64,000 bases of DNA from Mariprofundus sp. NF (lineage in GTDB: Bacteria; Pseudomonadota; Zetaproteobacteria; Mariprofundales; Mariprofundaceae). Below the pieces are notes generated by a model. The model did no database searches and was not told where the DNA came from. It saw nothing but the letters and a program-made list of their open reading frames with translations. The position numbers and the translations under genes were made by a program. The DNA lies in contig NZ_VWNC01000003.1 of NCBI RefSeq assembly GCF_013387455.1, positions 62,001 through 126,000 on the forward strand, in the 5' to 3' direction. Below, piece by piece: positions 55,168 through 63,327 of this stretch (position 1 is the stretch's first letter; the number at the start of each line of letters is the position of its first letter).

Positions 55168-55950
55168 ATGTCCGATGCCTTCTCAAAAGATGATAAATTA
55201 AGCCTCGATGCCACACTGGAAGGTGCGGTACGCAGTTTGACCAGCAATTACCCCGACATCTCCGGCACACATCTGGATATCGGCAGCGGCACCGGCAACC
55301 TGATTCGCCGCATCCGTCAGGAGTATGATGTACAAAGCTGCGCCTGTGACTATACCGATGAGTTTATGGAGCTTGATGGTGTAACAGTTAATGTCGTTGA
55401 TCTTAATGACGGGAAACTGCCCTATGCTGACCAGCAGTTTGATCTGGTCACCTTCACCGAAGTAGCCGAACATCTGGAAAATTATCGGGCTATTATCAGG
55501 GAAATTCATCGGGTCCTCAAACCGGGTGGCGTTGTCGTGATAACCACCCCCAATGTCCTGAACATGAAATCACGCATGCGTTTTCTCATCACCGGATTCT
55601 GGAGCATGTTCGGCCCACTGCATGTTGGCGAAACATCAATTGAGAGTGCCGGTGGCCATATTACCCCCATCCCCTACCCCTATCTGGCGCATGCGTTGAT
55701 GGATTCGGGATTTGATCTGCCAGCTTTCTCAACCGACAAAATACAGTTTCACTCGCTCTACTGGTTTATCCTCTTCTATCTGCCCATCCAACTGCTTGCA
55801 GCCCTGTCATGGAAAAAAGAGCGCAATAAGTACCGCACACTGGATAAGCATAACGAACCGATCATCAAGCAGATCAACAGCACAGAGATGCTGCTTGGCC
55901 GTTGTATCGTGGTTTCGGCCCGCAAGCCGGATCCTGAGTGTTGCCAATAA
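55168..55950 (+). CDS. Class I SAM-dependent methyltransferase
   Basis: 260 residues of the UbiE/Methyltransf_11-23 type. Seen: motif I THLDIGSGTGNLIRRIR near 35-50, CDYTD (acidic ribose-binding strand), DLVTFTEVAEHLENYRAIIREIHRVLKPGGVVVITTPN (motifs post-I to III). A hydrophobic stretch near 190-212 may touch the membrane. The substrate is unknown; such genes often modify quinones, lipids or cell-surface glycans. Its end overlaps the transporter gene by 13 bp. Confidence 0.85.
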   Translation: MSDAFSKDDKLSLDATLEGAVRSLTSNYPDISGTHLDIGSGTGNLIRRIRQEYDVQSCACDYTDEFMELDGVTVNVVDLNDGKLPYADQQFDLVTFTEVAEHLENYRAIIREIHRVLKPGGVVVITTPNVLNMKSRMRFLITGFWSMFGPLHVGETSIESAGGHITPIPYPYLAHALMDSGFDLPAFSTDKIQFHSLYWFILFYLPIQLLAALSWKKERNKYRTLDKHNEPIIKQINSTEMLLGRCIVVSARKPDPECCQ

Positions 55951-57398
55951 ACAGTAAAAACATAGCTCTTATCGCCGGCCCTGCAGTTGCAACGGCTTGC
56001 CTTATTCTGGTTGATATCCCAGGACATCCTACAGCGCCTGCCATGCTCGCCGTTGCCCTCTGGATGGCGATCTGGTGGATCACAGAGTGTGTACCACTGG
56101 GAGTCACCGCGCTACTGCCGCTCGTCGCCTTCCCGCTGCTCGGTATCGCAACAGGCTCAGAGACAGCACCCCGTTATTTCAACAGCATCATCTTTCTTTT
56201 TATCGGCGGTTTCCTGATCGCACAGGCGATGGAGAACTCCGGCCTGCACAAACGCATCGCCCTGAATATGTTGAGCCGACTGCATGCCAGCCCCCTGCAA
56301 CTGGCCATGGGCTTTGCTGCAGCCACGGCCTTTCTCTCGATGTGGATCTCCAATACAGCTACCGCCATGCTGATGGTGACCATCGCCCTGCCACTACTTA
56401 AAAAACTACTGGAGGAGCATGATGCTGAGGAGGTAGGGCCGATGGCAGCCACCTTCCTGCTGATTATCGCCTACTCGGCCAACATCGGTGGCATGGGCAC
56501 ACCGGTCGGCTCACCACCCAATCTGGTCTTCCTTGAAAATATGCGCGTCAGCCTGCCTGATTCCGTCCCCTCATTCCTTGAGTGGATGATGATCGGTATT
56601 CCTATGGTGCTCGTCGGGCTGCTTGTTCTGTTTGTCGTACTCGGGCCTCAACTTGCGAAACTCCCGTGGAACAGATCCGATGGCAGCCAGCTGAAGCAGG
56701 CCCTGCAGGCACTGGGCAAAGCACGCCGGGAGGAGAAGTTTGTCGCCTGGGTACTGACCATTACCGCATTGCTCTGGATAACCAGATCCGGCATCCGGAG
56801 TGAAGGGCTGGATATTCCCGGCTGGTCCTCTCTGCTCCCCTACAAAGGGGTCGATGACGGTACTGTTGCTATCTTTATGGCTTCACTGCTATTCCTGTTG
56901 CGCGGTGAGGATGGGCGTCCTCTCCTCGGCCGCGAATCGTTTCCAAAACTACCCTGGGACATTGTACTGCTCTTTGGCGGCGGCTTCGCACTGGCCCACG
57001 GCATGCAGCAATCAGGCCTCTCATTCTGGATCGGCGGACAACTCGAGTTTCTCAGAAGTGTACCACTGCCACTGATGATGCTGGCCGTTGCCGTGGTGAT
57101 TATCTTCCTGACTGAAATCACCAGCAATACTGCAACCACGCAGGTGATGTTACCGATTCTGGCTGCTGTCAGCCTTGCCAATGGACTGGATGCCATGTCG
57201 GTGATGCTGGTTGCAACCATCGGCGCCTCCTGCGCCTTTATGCTGCCGGTTGCCACACCACCCAATGCTATTGTTTTCGGTTCTGGTATGGTGCCGATGC
57301 ATGCCATGGTCAAGGCTGGCATACGCCTGAATCTGATCATGATTATTGTTGTTACAACACTCATTTATCTGTTGCGTCCACTACTTCCAGCCATCTGA
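55938..57398 (+). CDS. DASS/SLC13-family anion:sodium symporter
   Basis: 486 residues, about 12 hydrophobic helices. Seen: the paired DASS motifs SNTATAMLMVT near 137 and SNTATTQVMLPIL near 396, TPVGSPPNLVF near 190 (the second in the classical position), and GGGFALAHGMQ near 348. These bind Na+ and a dicarboxylate, sulfate or similar anion; the specificity cannot be read here. GTG start at 55938 lies inside the end of the preceding gene. Probably co-transcribed with the methyltransferase. Confidence 0.9.
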   Translation: MLPINSKNIALIAGPAVATACLILVDIPGHPTAPAMLAVALWMAIWWITECVPLGVTALLPLVAFPLLGIATGSETAPRYFNSIIFLFIGGFLIAQAMENSGLHKRIALNMLSRLHASPLQLAMGFAAATAFLSMWISNTATAMLMVTIALPLLKKLLEEHDAEEVGPMAATFLLIIAYSANIGGMGTPVGSPPNLVFLENMRVSLPDSVPSFLEWMMIGIPMVLVGLLVLFVVLGPQLAKLPWNRSDGSQLKQALQALGKARREEKFVAWVLTITALLWITRSGIRSEGLDIPGWSSLLPYKGVDDGTVAIFMASLLFLLRGEDGRPLLGRESFPKLPWDIVLLFGGGFALAHGMQQSGLSFWIGGQLEFLRSVPLPLMMLAVAVVIIFLTEITSNTATTQVMLPILAAVSLANGLDAMSVMLVATIGASCAFMLPVATPPNAIVFGSGMVPMHAMVKAGIRLNLIMIIVVTTLIYLLRPLLPAI

Positions 57399-57522
57399 TT
57401 TATTGATCAGCCTGATCAAATTTTATTGATTTACCAATCGATTCATTCGACTCAATAATTCGCCTGCGGCCTTACAAAACCGCCTTGATTTTCAGTGACA
57501 TCATGTCAGGAGAGCAACACAT

Positions 57523-57672
57523 ATGGGTCATCACGCATTTGATTACTCAATCTGGGAGAAGGATCAAGTTCCACCCAAGCAGGATAAAATTAAACATAGC
57601 CATCGCATTGAACTAAAGCAGCTGGAGAAGAAGCGCCGCGATTATGATGACTGGGAAGAGTGGGACGATTAA
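57523..57672 (+). CDS. 49-residue charged protein
   Basis: MGHHAFDYSIWEKDQVPPKQ, then a Lys/His-rich helix (HSHRIELKQLEKKRRDYDD) and an acidic end WEEWDD. AGGAGAG lies about 8 bases before the ATG and a terminator follows the stop, so a real short gene is likely. It has no TM segment and no family I recognise. A helical, highly charged tail suggests binding to protein or RNA. Confidence 0.6.
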   Translation: MGHHAFDYSIWEKDQVPPKQDKIKHSHRIELKQLEKKRRDYDDWEEWDD

Positions 57673-57723
57673 TCACCCCTGCCGGTGATTGAATCCCGAC
57701 TCTGATCTTGCCATTTTAAGCCA

Positions 57724-57762
57724 AAAAAGAGCCTCTCTGATTACCTCAGAGGGGCTCTTTTA
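57724..57762. terminator. Bidirectional terminator after the 49-residue gene
   Basis: AAAAAGAGCC-tctctga / tcagagg-GGCTCTTTT hairpin with a short AT loop and T-run, between convergent genes. Confidence 0.85.
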
Positions 57763-57779
57763 TTATTGACGACTCTGGC

Positions 57780-58091
57780 TTATCGGCTGGCTAGTCGAGA
57801 TTTAATCTCATCTTTGGTCGGAATGGCAACCTGAGAGAGCACCACATTGATATCAAAGTCGTGATTTCTATCCCATATCTCAGCAATGGCATCACCGCAG
57901 GAGATAAGCAGACGTTCATTCTCCAGATCATTACAGGCAAATTCGATAAGTGAATTCAGAGCCTTCTCGGAGTCGAAATGGCCGAGATAGACGGCAGCAC
58001 TATTGCGGAGCTCCACTGCCTCTTCGCGATTGAGCAGTACTGCCAGTAGAAATTCAGCACGTTCGTGTTCGTCTTTGAACTCTTCACCCAT
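57780..58091 (-). CDS. HEAT-repeat-like small protein
   Basis: 103 residues, entirely helical. LRNSAAVYLGHFDSEKALNSLIEFACND and then RLLISCGDAIAEIW look like two HEAT-type helical pairs; such folds are adaptors for proteins. No catalytic motif or TM segment. It starts with GGTGATG as a weak ribosome site. 272 bp lie between it and the MBL-fold gene; I see no gene in them (a 70-codon frame at 58122-58334 looks random). Confidence 0.7.
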   Translation of the reverse strand: MGEEFKDEHERAEFLLAVLLNREEAVELRNSAAVYLGHFDSEKALNSLIEFACNDLENERLLISCGDAIAEIWDRNHDFDINVVLSQVAIPTKDEIKSRLASR

Positions 58092-58363
58092 GCATCACCT
58101 CCGAAGCCCCTGAAACAAGATCTAATAACGGCCCCTACTATTCAATCTAAAACAGCGTTGCCAAGGGGTAATTATTGCCTTAGCCCGGAGCCGATTTAGG
58201 GGGTTAATATCGTTCACCACCTGAAGAGCAGGAGAGTAACCACCCCACAAATAAGGATTTTTCCTACTTCCAGCTGGTATAACATCAGACTTGAAGAGGA
58301 CCTTACATAACTGAAACAAACACAGTTCCGACAATATGATAAGAATCCTTTATATTAAAAACA

Positions 58364-59245
58364 TTACCATTCGATGCTCAGCCCCTCTCGGGACAGTGCA
58401 ATCTCCGGCACTTCAACGCTGAGACTGTTGCGGCTCTCCTTAAACAGAGCCTCAAGGGCATCATCGCTACGGGTCGGTTCGTGATGCGTTAGAAACAGCT
58501 GCTGCACTTCTGCCTTCTCAGCCATCTTCATGCAGGAGTGATAGGTGCCATGCCCCCACCCCTTCTTGGCCGGGTACTCAGCTTCGCTATAGGAGGCGTC
58601 GGCAATCAGCACATCCACACCACGTATCTGATCCATAAAGTGGGACTCTTTCTGATCGAGTAGCGACTGGTACATCTCAAACTCATCATCTTCCTGATCA
58701 TAGATATTATAGGGGTTCTCATGGTCGCCGGTAAAAAAGAGTGATTTGCCACGGCAATCGATGCGATAACCAAAATTCACCACCGGATGATTCAGCAGCA
58801 CCGGGGTGATAGTAACCTCACCAATGTTCACCTTCTCACCCTCTCTGAGTGAGACGTAATCGATTTTGGCATTGAGCTCGCATTCACGAATGGGAAAAAA
58901 ACGGTACTGCAGCTGAACACTGAGAATCTCTTCAATGCTGTTCTGGGTGATCGGGTCGTAGGCACCATAAATCGTGGCACGATTATTCGGTACAAACAGC
59001 GGAATAAAGAAGGGAAGACCCTGGATATGATCCCAATGCGAATGGGTATTAAAAATATGGGCATGCAGCGGGAAATCACCGAACAGCGTATGTGAGAGTG
59101 GGAAGATGCCGGTTCCGGCATCGAGAATAATCAGCTGTCCATCATCGGTTCTGATCTCGATACAGGTGGTATTGCCACCATAACGCACCGTTTTCGGCCC
59201 CGGTGAAGGGATTGAGCCGCGTACGCCCCAGAATGTCAGCTTCAT
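58364..59245 (-). CDS. Metallo-beta-lactamase-fold hydrolase, RNase Z/phosphodiesterase-like
   Basis: 293 residues. Seen: FWGVRGSIPSPGP and RYGGNTTC at the N-terminus, the zinc motif NTHSHWDHIQGLPFF near 66, FTGDHE near 170, DASY near 214, WGHGTYHSCMKMAEKA near 228, and LTHHEP near 251. The group includes RNase Z-like and cyclic-nucleotide phosphodiesterase-like proteins; the HxHxDH set and final His are all present, so it should be active. Its start overlaps the upstream HDOD gene by 4 bp. Confidence 0.87.
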   Translation of the reverse strand: MKLTFWGVRGSIPSPGPKTVRYGGNTTCIEIRTDDGQLIILDAGTGIFPLSHTLFGDFPLHAHIFNTHSHWDHIQGLPFFIPLFVPNNRATIYGAYDPITQNSIEEILSVQLQYRFFPIRECELNAKIDYVSLREGEKVNIGEVTITPVLLNHPVVNFGYRIDCRGKSLFFTGDHENPYNIYDQEDDEFEMYQSLLDQKESHFMDQIRGVDVLIADASYSEAEYPAKKGWGHGTYHSCMKMAEKAEVQQLFLTHHEPTRSDDALEALFKESRNSLSVEVPEIALSREGLSIEW

Positions 59246-60102
59246 GAGCGAACCATATTAAGTAGTTTATCAACCTCTTCCTGCAGGCCATCCATCTGCG
59301 CCACCACATCTTCGAGGTTACAGTGCAAGCGGTTATGCATCACCTCTGAAAAATCACCCACATAGGGATCACCGTTATCACCCAGATGCATCGCTTTGAC
59401 AACGGAACTGGCAGCAGCCACCGATAGCGCCAGATTGGATGAGCCCTCACTACAATTCACCTGCGTTCTGATGCAGTCCACCAGCGGCTCCGGCAGCTGC
59501 CAGCTTTCAGCCAGCATCGCACCCACCTCGGCACTGGAAACACCCAGTCGCTCCATCTCCACCAGTGCAAGCGGCAGATTTTTCTCTTTGGCTTCGGTAA
59601 TAATCTTGCCGTAGGTGACGGGTTCAAACTGGATAAATACGGCTTTACCGAAATCGTGCAACAGACCGGCAACAAAATGATCAGAAGCATCGCGAATATT
59701 GAGTTGATTCCTGGCCAACCACTGGGCTACTGACGCTGTAGCCAGCGAGTGAGTCAAAAATTTTGACATACTAAGCTCAGGAATACTCTTCCTCGGCATC
59801 GTCTCGAGCGTAGCGATACTGACAGCCAGATTTTTAATCGTGTTCAGTCCGAGATAAACCAGCGCATGCTGAACCGATGAAACATGCCTCGACAAGGCAA
59901 AAAAGGCTGAATTTACCATCTTTAGAATCTTCATGGTCATCACCGGATCACGCTCAATCACCTTGACCAGATCTTTGGGCGAACAGTTGATATCACGGGT
60001 AATGGACATCACCTGATGCACGCTCTCAGGAAAGGCGGGCATGGAGTCCACCATATTGGTTAAACGCTGCTTCAGCTCTTCGCTGCTATCTATTTCTGTC
60101 AT
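59242..60102 (-). CDS. HDOD-domain signalling protein
   Basis: 286 residues: PAFPESVHQVMSIT, then PVMTMKILKMVNSAFFALSRHVSSVQHALVYLGLNTIKNLAVSI, and FVAGLLHDFGKAVF with the HD-like pair. HDOD domains lack complete HD catalysis and usually act as protein or nucleotide-signal switches. Translationally coupled to the MBL-fold hydrolase (4-bp overlap). The HDOD protein may control the hydrolase; this is inference from context. Confidence 0.9.
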   Translation of the reverse strand: MTEIDSSEELKQRLTNMVDSMPAFPESVHQVMSITRDINCSPKDLVKVIERDPVMTMKILKMVNSAFFALSRHVSSVQHALVYLGLNTIKNLAVSIATLETMPRKSIPELSMSKFLTHSLATASVAQWLARNQLNIRDASDHFVAGLLHDFGKAVFIQFEPVTYGKIITEAKEKNLPLALVEMERLGVSSAEVGAMLAESWQLPEPLVDCIRTQVNCSEGSSNLALSVAAASSVVKAMHLGDNGDPYVGDFSEVMHNRLHCNLEDVVAQMDGLQEEVDKLLNMVRS

Positions 60103-60268
60103 GCAGCCATACGAGCAAGAATAGTGCCGTATTGGCCGTCAGTTTTGTGTAATAAGGAGAGAGCAGCCAGACTTGCAAAAGTTTGACATTAACTTAACGT
60201 AGCACAAGGGCGTCGAAGCTGTCATTCCAGCTCTTTTGACAGTATCGATCAGGTGGGAGGAGTTCTGC

Positions 60269-61177
60269 ATGAGTGATGATAAAAAACTACATCATAGGGA
60301 GCTCGACCCCTTTGCCGGTGAGTATGAGCCTGAGCCCTTTTTTGATGAGACTCCTGATGAGACCCCTGTTGCAGATGAACCCCTCATGCAAGCCGATGAA
60401 ACCCCGACTCTTGAACCTGAAAACAGCGTAGACCCGATTGATGAGGAGCCTCTGTTTCCGGACGAATCACCGGAAGATTTCTCAGAAACTGGTGAGACCA
60501 CTACCGACACCCCTATCTATTCGGCCCCACCAGAGCAGAAAAGCGGTATCAATATTGGCATGGTAGCAGCAGTGATTCTTGTTGCCGTTGCCGCCATTGG
60601 CTATCTCACGATTGCCGATAACGGCGAAAAACCAGTTCAGACGGCTCAGGTAAAAGAAGCACAACCTGCTGCGGTTGAGACTGCTGCGGTTGAGACTGCT
60701 GCGGTTGGGACTGCTGCGGTTGGGACTGCAAAGGTTGAGACTGCAAAGGTTGAGACTGCAAAGGTTGAAGCTGCAAAGGTTGAGGCTGCAAAGGTTGAGG
60801 CTACGAAGGTAGAGGCTGCAAAGGTAGAGACTGCAAAGATAGAGACTGCAAAGGTTGAAGCTGCGAAAGTTATAATGGAAAAAGAGACATCAAAGAATAC
60901 AGCAGCGCCTTCAGCTACGCTGCCAGCAACAGATTCAGGCAATTGGATCATCTATCTTGCTTCGGTCCGCTCGGAAAAATCAGCGCAGCAGCTGGTAGCC
61001 CGAATCAAGGCCTCTAACATTGAGACCAAGGCAGTGCGGGCAAATGTTAAAGGTAAAATATTTCATCGCATTCAACTCCATCGCACCTTAAATAGAGAAG
61101 ATGCGGAAGTAACACGTAGCTTCCTGGCCAAAAAACTGGGGTTAAAAGGGGCCTGGATTGAAGAGAAACAGCTCTGA
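60269..61177 (+). CDS. SPOR-domain membrane protein B with 15-bp repeat linker
   Basis: 302 residues: an acidic Asp/Glu/Pro N-terminus (1-90), TM helix about 95-114, a linker with thirteen 5-residue units (about 135-200), and a C-terminal SPOR domain (about 225-302: NWIIYLASVRSEKSAQQLVARIK, FHRIQLHRTLNREDA). Binds septal peptidoglycan. Start ATG 60269 with GGGAGGAG upstream; a more distal ATG is in frame but has no site. Same plan as the protein at 54146. hemL follows 96 bp later. Confidence 0.83.
   Translation: MSDDKKLHHRELDPFAGEYEPEPFFDETPDETPVADEPLMQADETPTLEPENSVDPIDEEPLFPDESPEDFSETGETTTDTPIYSAPPEQKSGINIGMVAAVILVAVAAIGYLTIADNGEKPVQTAQVKEAQPAAVETAAVETAAVGTAAVGTAKVETAKVETAKVEAAKVEAAKVEATKVEAAKVETAKIETAKVEAAKVIMEKETSKNTAAPSATLPATDSGNWIIYLASVRSEKSAQQLVARIKASNIETKAVRANVKGKIFHRIQLHRTLNREDAEVTRSFLAKKLGLKGAWIEEKQL
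60671..60865 (+). repeat. 15-bp minisatellite inside SPOR protein B
   Basis: Thirteen in-frame 15-bp units. The first four are GCGGTTGAGACTGCT-like (AV[E/G]TA); the next nine begin with AAG, giving KVE[T/A]A. Units are close to identical at DNA level, so length variation between strains is expected. A partial fourteenth unit follows. Confidence 0.9.
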
Positions 61178-61273
61178 AACAGCCCGAATTTAAAACCCGT
61201 AACATTGACACAAGCCCGCCCTCTTCCTAACGTCCCGTCACTTTTAGAAACAGACCCACAATAAGGATTATTC

Positions 61274-62575
61274 ATGTCAATCACTACCCAGTCACAAAAT
61301 GATTTCGAGCAGGCCTGCAAGCTGCTACCCGGCGGTGTTAATTCACCGGTTCGCGCTTTCAAATCGGTCGGCGGCACACCACGCTTTTTTGCCAAAGCCA
61401 GTGGAGCCTATGTCTGGGATGTTGATAACAATAAATACATCGATTATGTCGGCTCATGGGGCCCGATGATTCTCGGCCACACCCACCCTGATGTCGTTAA
61501 GGGTGTACAGGAGACTGCTGCACTCGGCATGAGCTTTGGCGCACCATGCGAACTGGAGATTGATCTGGCTCAGCTGGTGATCGATATGGTACCCTCCATT
61601 GATGTCATCCGCTTTGTCAATTCAGGCTCAGAAGCGACCATGAGTGCATTGCGTCTGGCACGCGGTTTTACCGGCCGCGATAAGTTCATTAAGTTTGATG
61701 GTGGTTATCATGGCCATGCCGACGGCTTCCTGGTTAAAGCCGGCTCCGGCGCTGCCACCTTTGGTGAGCCTGACTCTGCCGGTGTGCCTGCCGATTACGC
61801 CAAACTGACACTGACTGCCCCGTTCAATGATATCGATGCGGTGAAAAAACTCTTCGCCGACAACAAGGGTGAGATCGCCTGCATCTTTGTTGAGCCTGTA
61901 CCGGGCAATACCGGAGTGATGCTGCTTAATGATAACGGTTTTCTACAGCAACTGCGCGACATCTGTGATGCAGAGGGTGCGCTACTGATCTTTGATGAGG
62001 TGATGTGCGGTTTCCGTGTTGCTGCCGGTGGTGCACAGGAGCGCTTCGGCATCATGCCTGATCTGACATGCCTGGGTAAAATTATCGGTGGTGGTCTGCC
62101 GGTCGGCGCTTATGGTGGCCGCGAAGAGATCATGCGCAAGATCTCTCCTGATGGCCCTGTCTATCAGGCAGGCACACTATCGGGTAACCCACTGGCTATG
62201 CGTGCGGGCATTGAGACACTCTCTCGCCTGCGTGCACCGGGTTTCTACGAAGAGCTGGAACGCAAAACCACGCGTCTGGTGGAAGGGCTGCTGGAAGGTT
62301 GTAAGGCTGCCGGTGTTCCCGCTGTTGCCAATCAGGTCGGTGCGATGTTCACCGTCTTCTTCACTGAACTTGATGCTGTCACCTGTTGTTCTGATGTAAG
62401 TAACCACTGTGATCTGGCTTTCTTCGGCAAATTCTTCAACGCCATGCTCGATGAAGGCATCTATCTCGCCCCATCACAATACGAAGCGGCATTTATGAGT
62501 GCAGCACATACAGATGCTGATGTAGAGAACACCATCGCAGCTGCCGGCCGTGCTCTCGCGAAGCTGACCGCATGA
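61274..62575 (+). CDS. hemL: Glutamate-1-semialdehyde 2,1-aminomutase
   Basis: PLP enzyme forming 5-aminolevulinate in the C5 haem pathway. Seen: [30 protein letters not shown] near 60, [17 protein letters not shown] near 116, GGYHGHAD near 145, FDEVMCGFR near 240, and the PLP-lysine in [16 protein letters not shown] near 267. 433 residues. A CACCGCAGAG repeat separates it from hisI. Confidence 0.97.
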   Translation: MSITTQSQNDFEQACKLLPGGVNSPVRAFKSVGGTPRFFAKASGAYVWDVDNNKYIDYVGSWGPMILGHTHPDVVKGVQETAALGMSFGAPCELEIDLAQLVIDMVPSIDVIRFVNSGSEATMSALRLARGFTGRDKFIKFDGGYHGHADGFLVKAGSGAATFGEPDSAGVPADYAKLTLTAPFNDIDAVKKLFADNKGEIACIFVEPVPGNTGVMLLNDNGFLQQLRDICDAEGALLIFDEVMCGFRVAAGGAQERFGIMPDLTCLGKIIGGGLPVGAYGGREEIMRKISPDGPVYQAGTLSGNPLAMRAGIETLSRLRAPGFYEELERKTTRLVEGLLEGCKAAGVPAVANQVGAMFTVFFTELDAVTCCSDVSNHCDLAFFGKFFNAMLDEGIYLAPSQYEAAFMSAAHTDADVENTIAAAGRALAKLTA

Positions 62576-62579
62576 TTTT

Positions 62580-62611
62580 CTCACCGCAGAGGACGCAAAG
62601 GGTCGCAAAGG
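62580..62611 (+). repeat. Single copy of the CACCGCAGAGGACGCAAAGG repeat
   Basis: CACCGCAGAGGACGCAAAGG followed by GTCGCAAAGG fills the hemL-hisI gap. Related to the inverted pair at 10905-11027 and the variant at 51683. Confidence 0.7.
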
Positions 62612-62639
62612 AAAAACTATCTCCAAATGGAATAGGCGC

Positions 62640-62999
62640 ATGATAACCCTGTTGAACCAGATTAAATTTAATGAAGCGGGACTTGTTCCTGCTATCGCAC
62701 AGGACGCGACAACCGGTCGTGTGTTGATGATGGCCTGGATGAATGAAGAGGCCGTTGAGCAGACAGTGGCAACCGGTTTTGCCCACTACTACTCCCGCTC
62801 TCGCAGCAAGCAGTGGAAAAAAGGTGAATCCTCCGGCCATATTCAGAAGGTGATCGACATGTTTCTCGACTGTGATGGTGATACAATGCTGCTGATCATT
62901 GAGCAGACCGGACCTGCCTGCCACACCAACCGCAAATCCTGCTTTTATAAAAAGCGGCAGGATGATGAATGGGTAACCAACGAGGAGCCCCTGAAATGA
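62640..62999 (+). CDS. hisI: Phosphoribosyl-AMP cyclohydrolase
   Basis: Third step of histidine synthesis, opening the adenine ring of PR-AMP. Seen: [45 protein letters not shown] and the zinc/Mg block [20 protein letters not shown]. 119 residues, a free-standing enzyme of the N-terminal HisI type. Its stop overlaps the hisE start (ATGA). The other his genes are not in the window. Confidence 0.96.
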   Translation: MITLLNQIKFNEAGLVPAIAQDATTGRVLMMAWMNEEAVEQTVATGFAHYYSRSRSKQWKKGESSGHIQKVIDMFLDCDGDTMLLIIEQTGPACHTNRKSCFYKKRQDDEWVTNEEPLK

Positions 63000-63313
63000 G
63001 TAACGATATTCTGAAAGAGCTGGCCGCTATTCTTGAAGCGCGCAAGTCCGAAGCACCCGATGCATCCTATGTGGCTTCACTCTACGCCAAGCCGGACAAG
63101 ATGCTGGAGAAGATCGGCGAAGAGGCAGTTGAAACCATCATCGCCGCCAAGAACGATGACAGTGAACAGATCATCTATGAAACAGCCGATCTCTGGTTCC
63201 ACTCCATGGTGATGCTGGCCCAGAAAGGCTTAAGCCCTGACGATGTTCTCAATGAACTCGCCCGCCGCTTCGGCGTTTCAGGGCACGAAGAGAAGGCATC
63301 GCGTAATAAGTAG
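62996..63313 (+). CDS. hisE: Phosphoribosyl-ATP pyrophosphatase
   Basis: Second step of histidine synthesis, cleaving PPi from PR-ATP. Seen: [30 protein letters not shown] and the MazG-like [14 protein letters not shown] metal-binding helix. 105 residues from ATG 62996, translationally coupled to hisI by a 4-bp overlap. Separate HisI and HisE proteins rather than a fusion. Confidence 0.95.
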   Translation: MSNDILKELAAILEARKSEAPDASYVASLYAKPDKMLEKIGEEAVETIIAAKNDDSEQIIYETADLWFHSMVMLAQKGLSPDDVLNELARRFGVSGHEEKASRNK

Positions 63314-63327
63314 AAACTGAGGTTCCA

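Noticed and set aside
58122-58334. 70-codon minus-strand frame
   Set aside because: Random-looking composition, no ribosome site and no recognisable motif.
60646-60951. Antisense frame rich in Phe/Ala/Ser/Thr over the SPOR repeat
   Set aside because: Produced by the 15-bp repeat, which lacks stops in all six frames.
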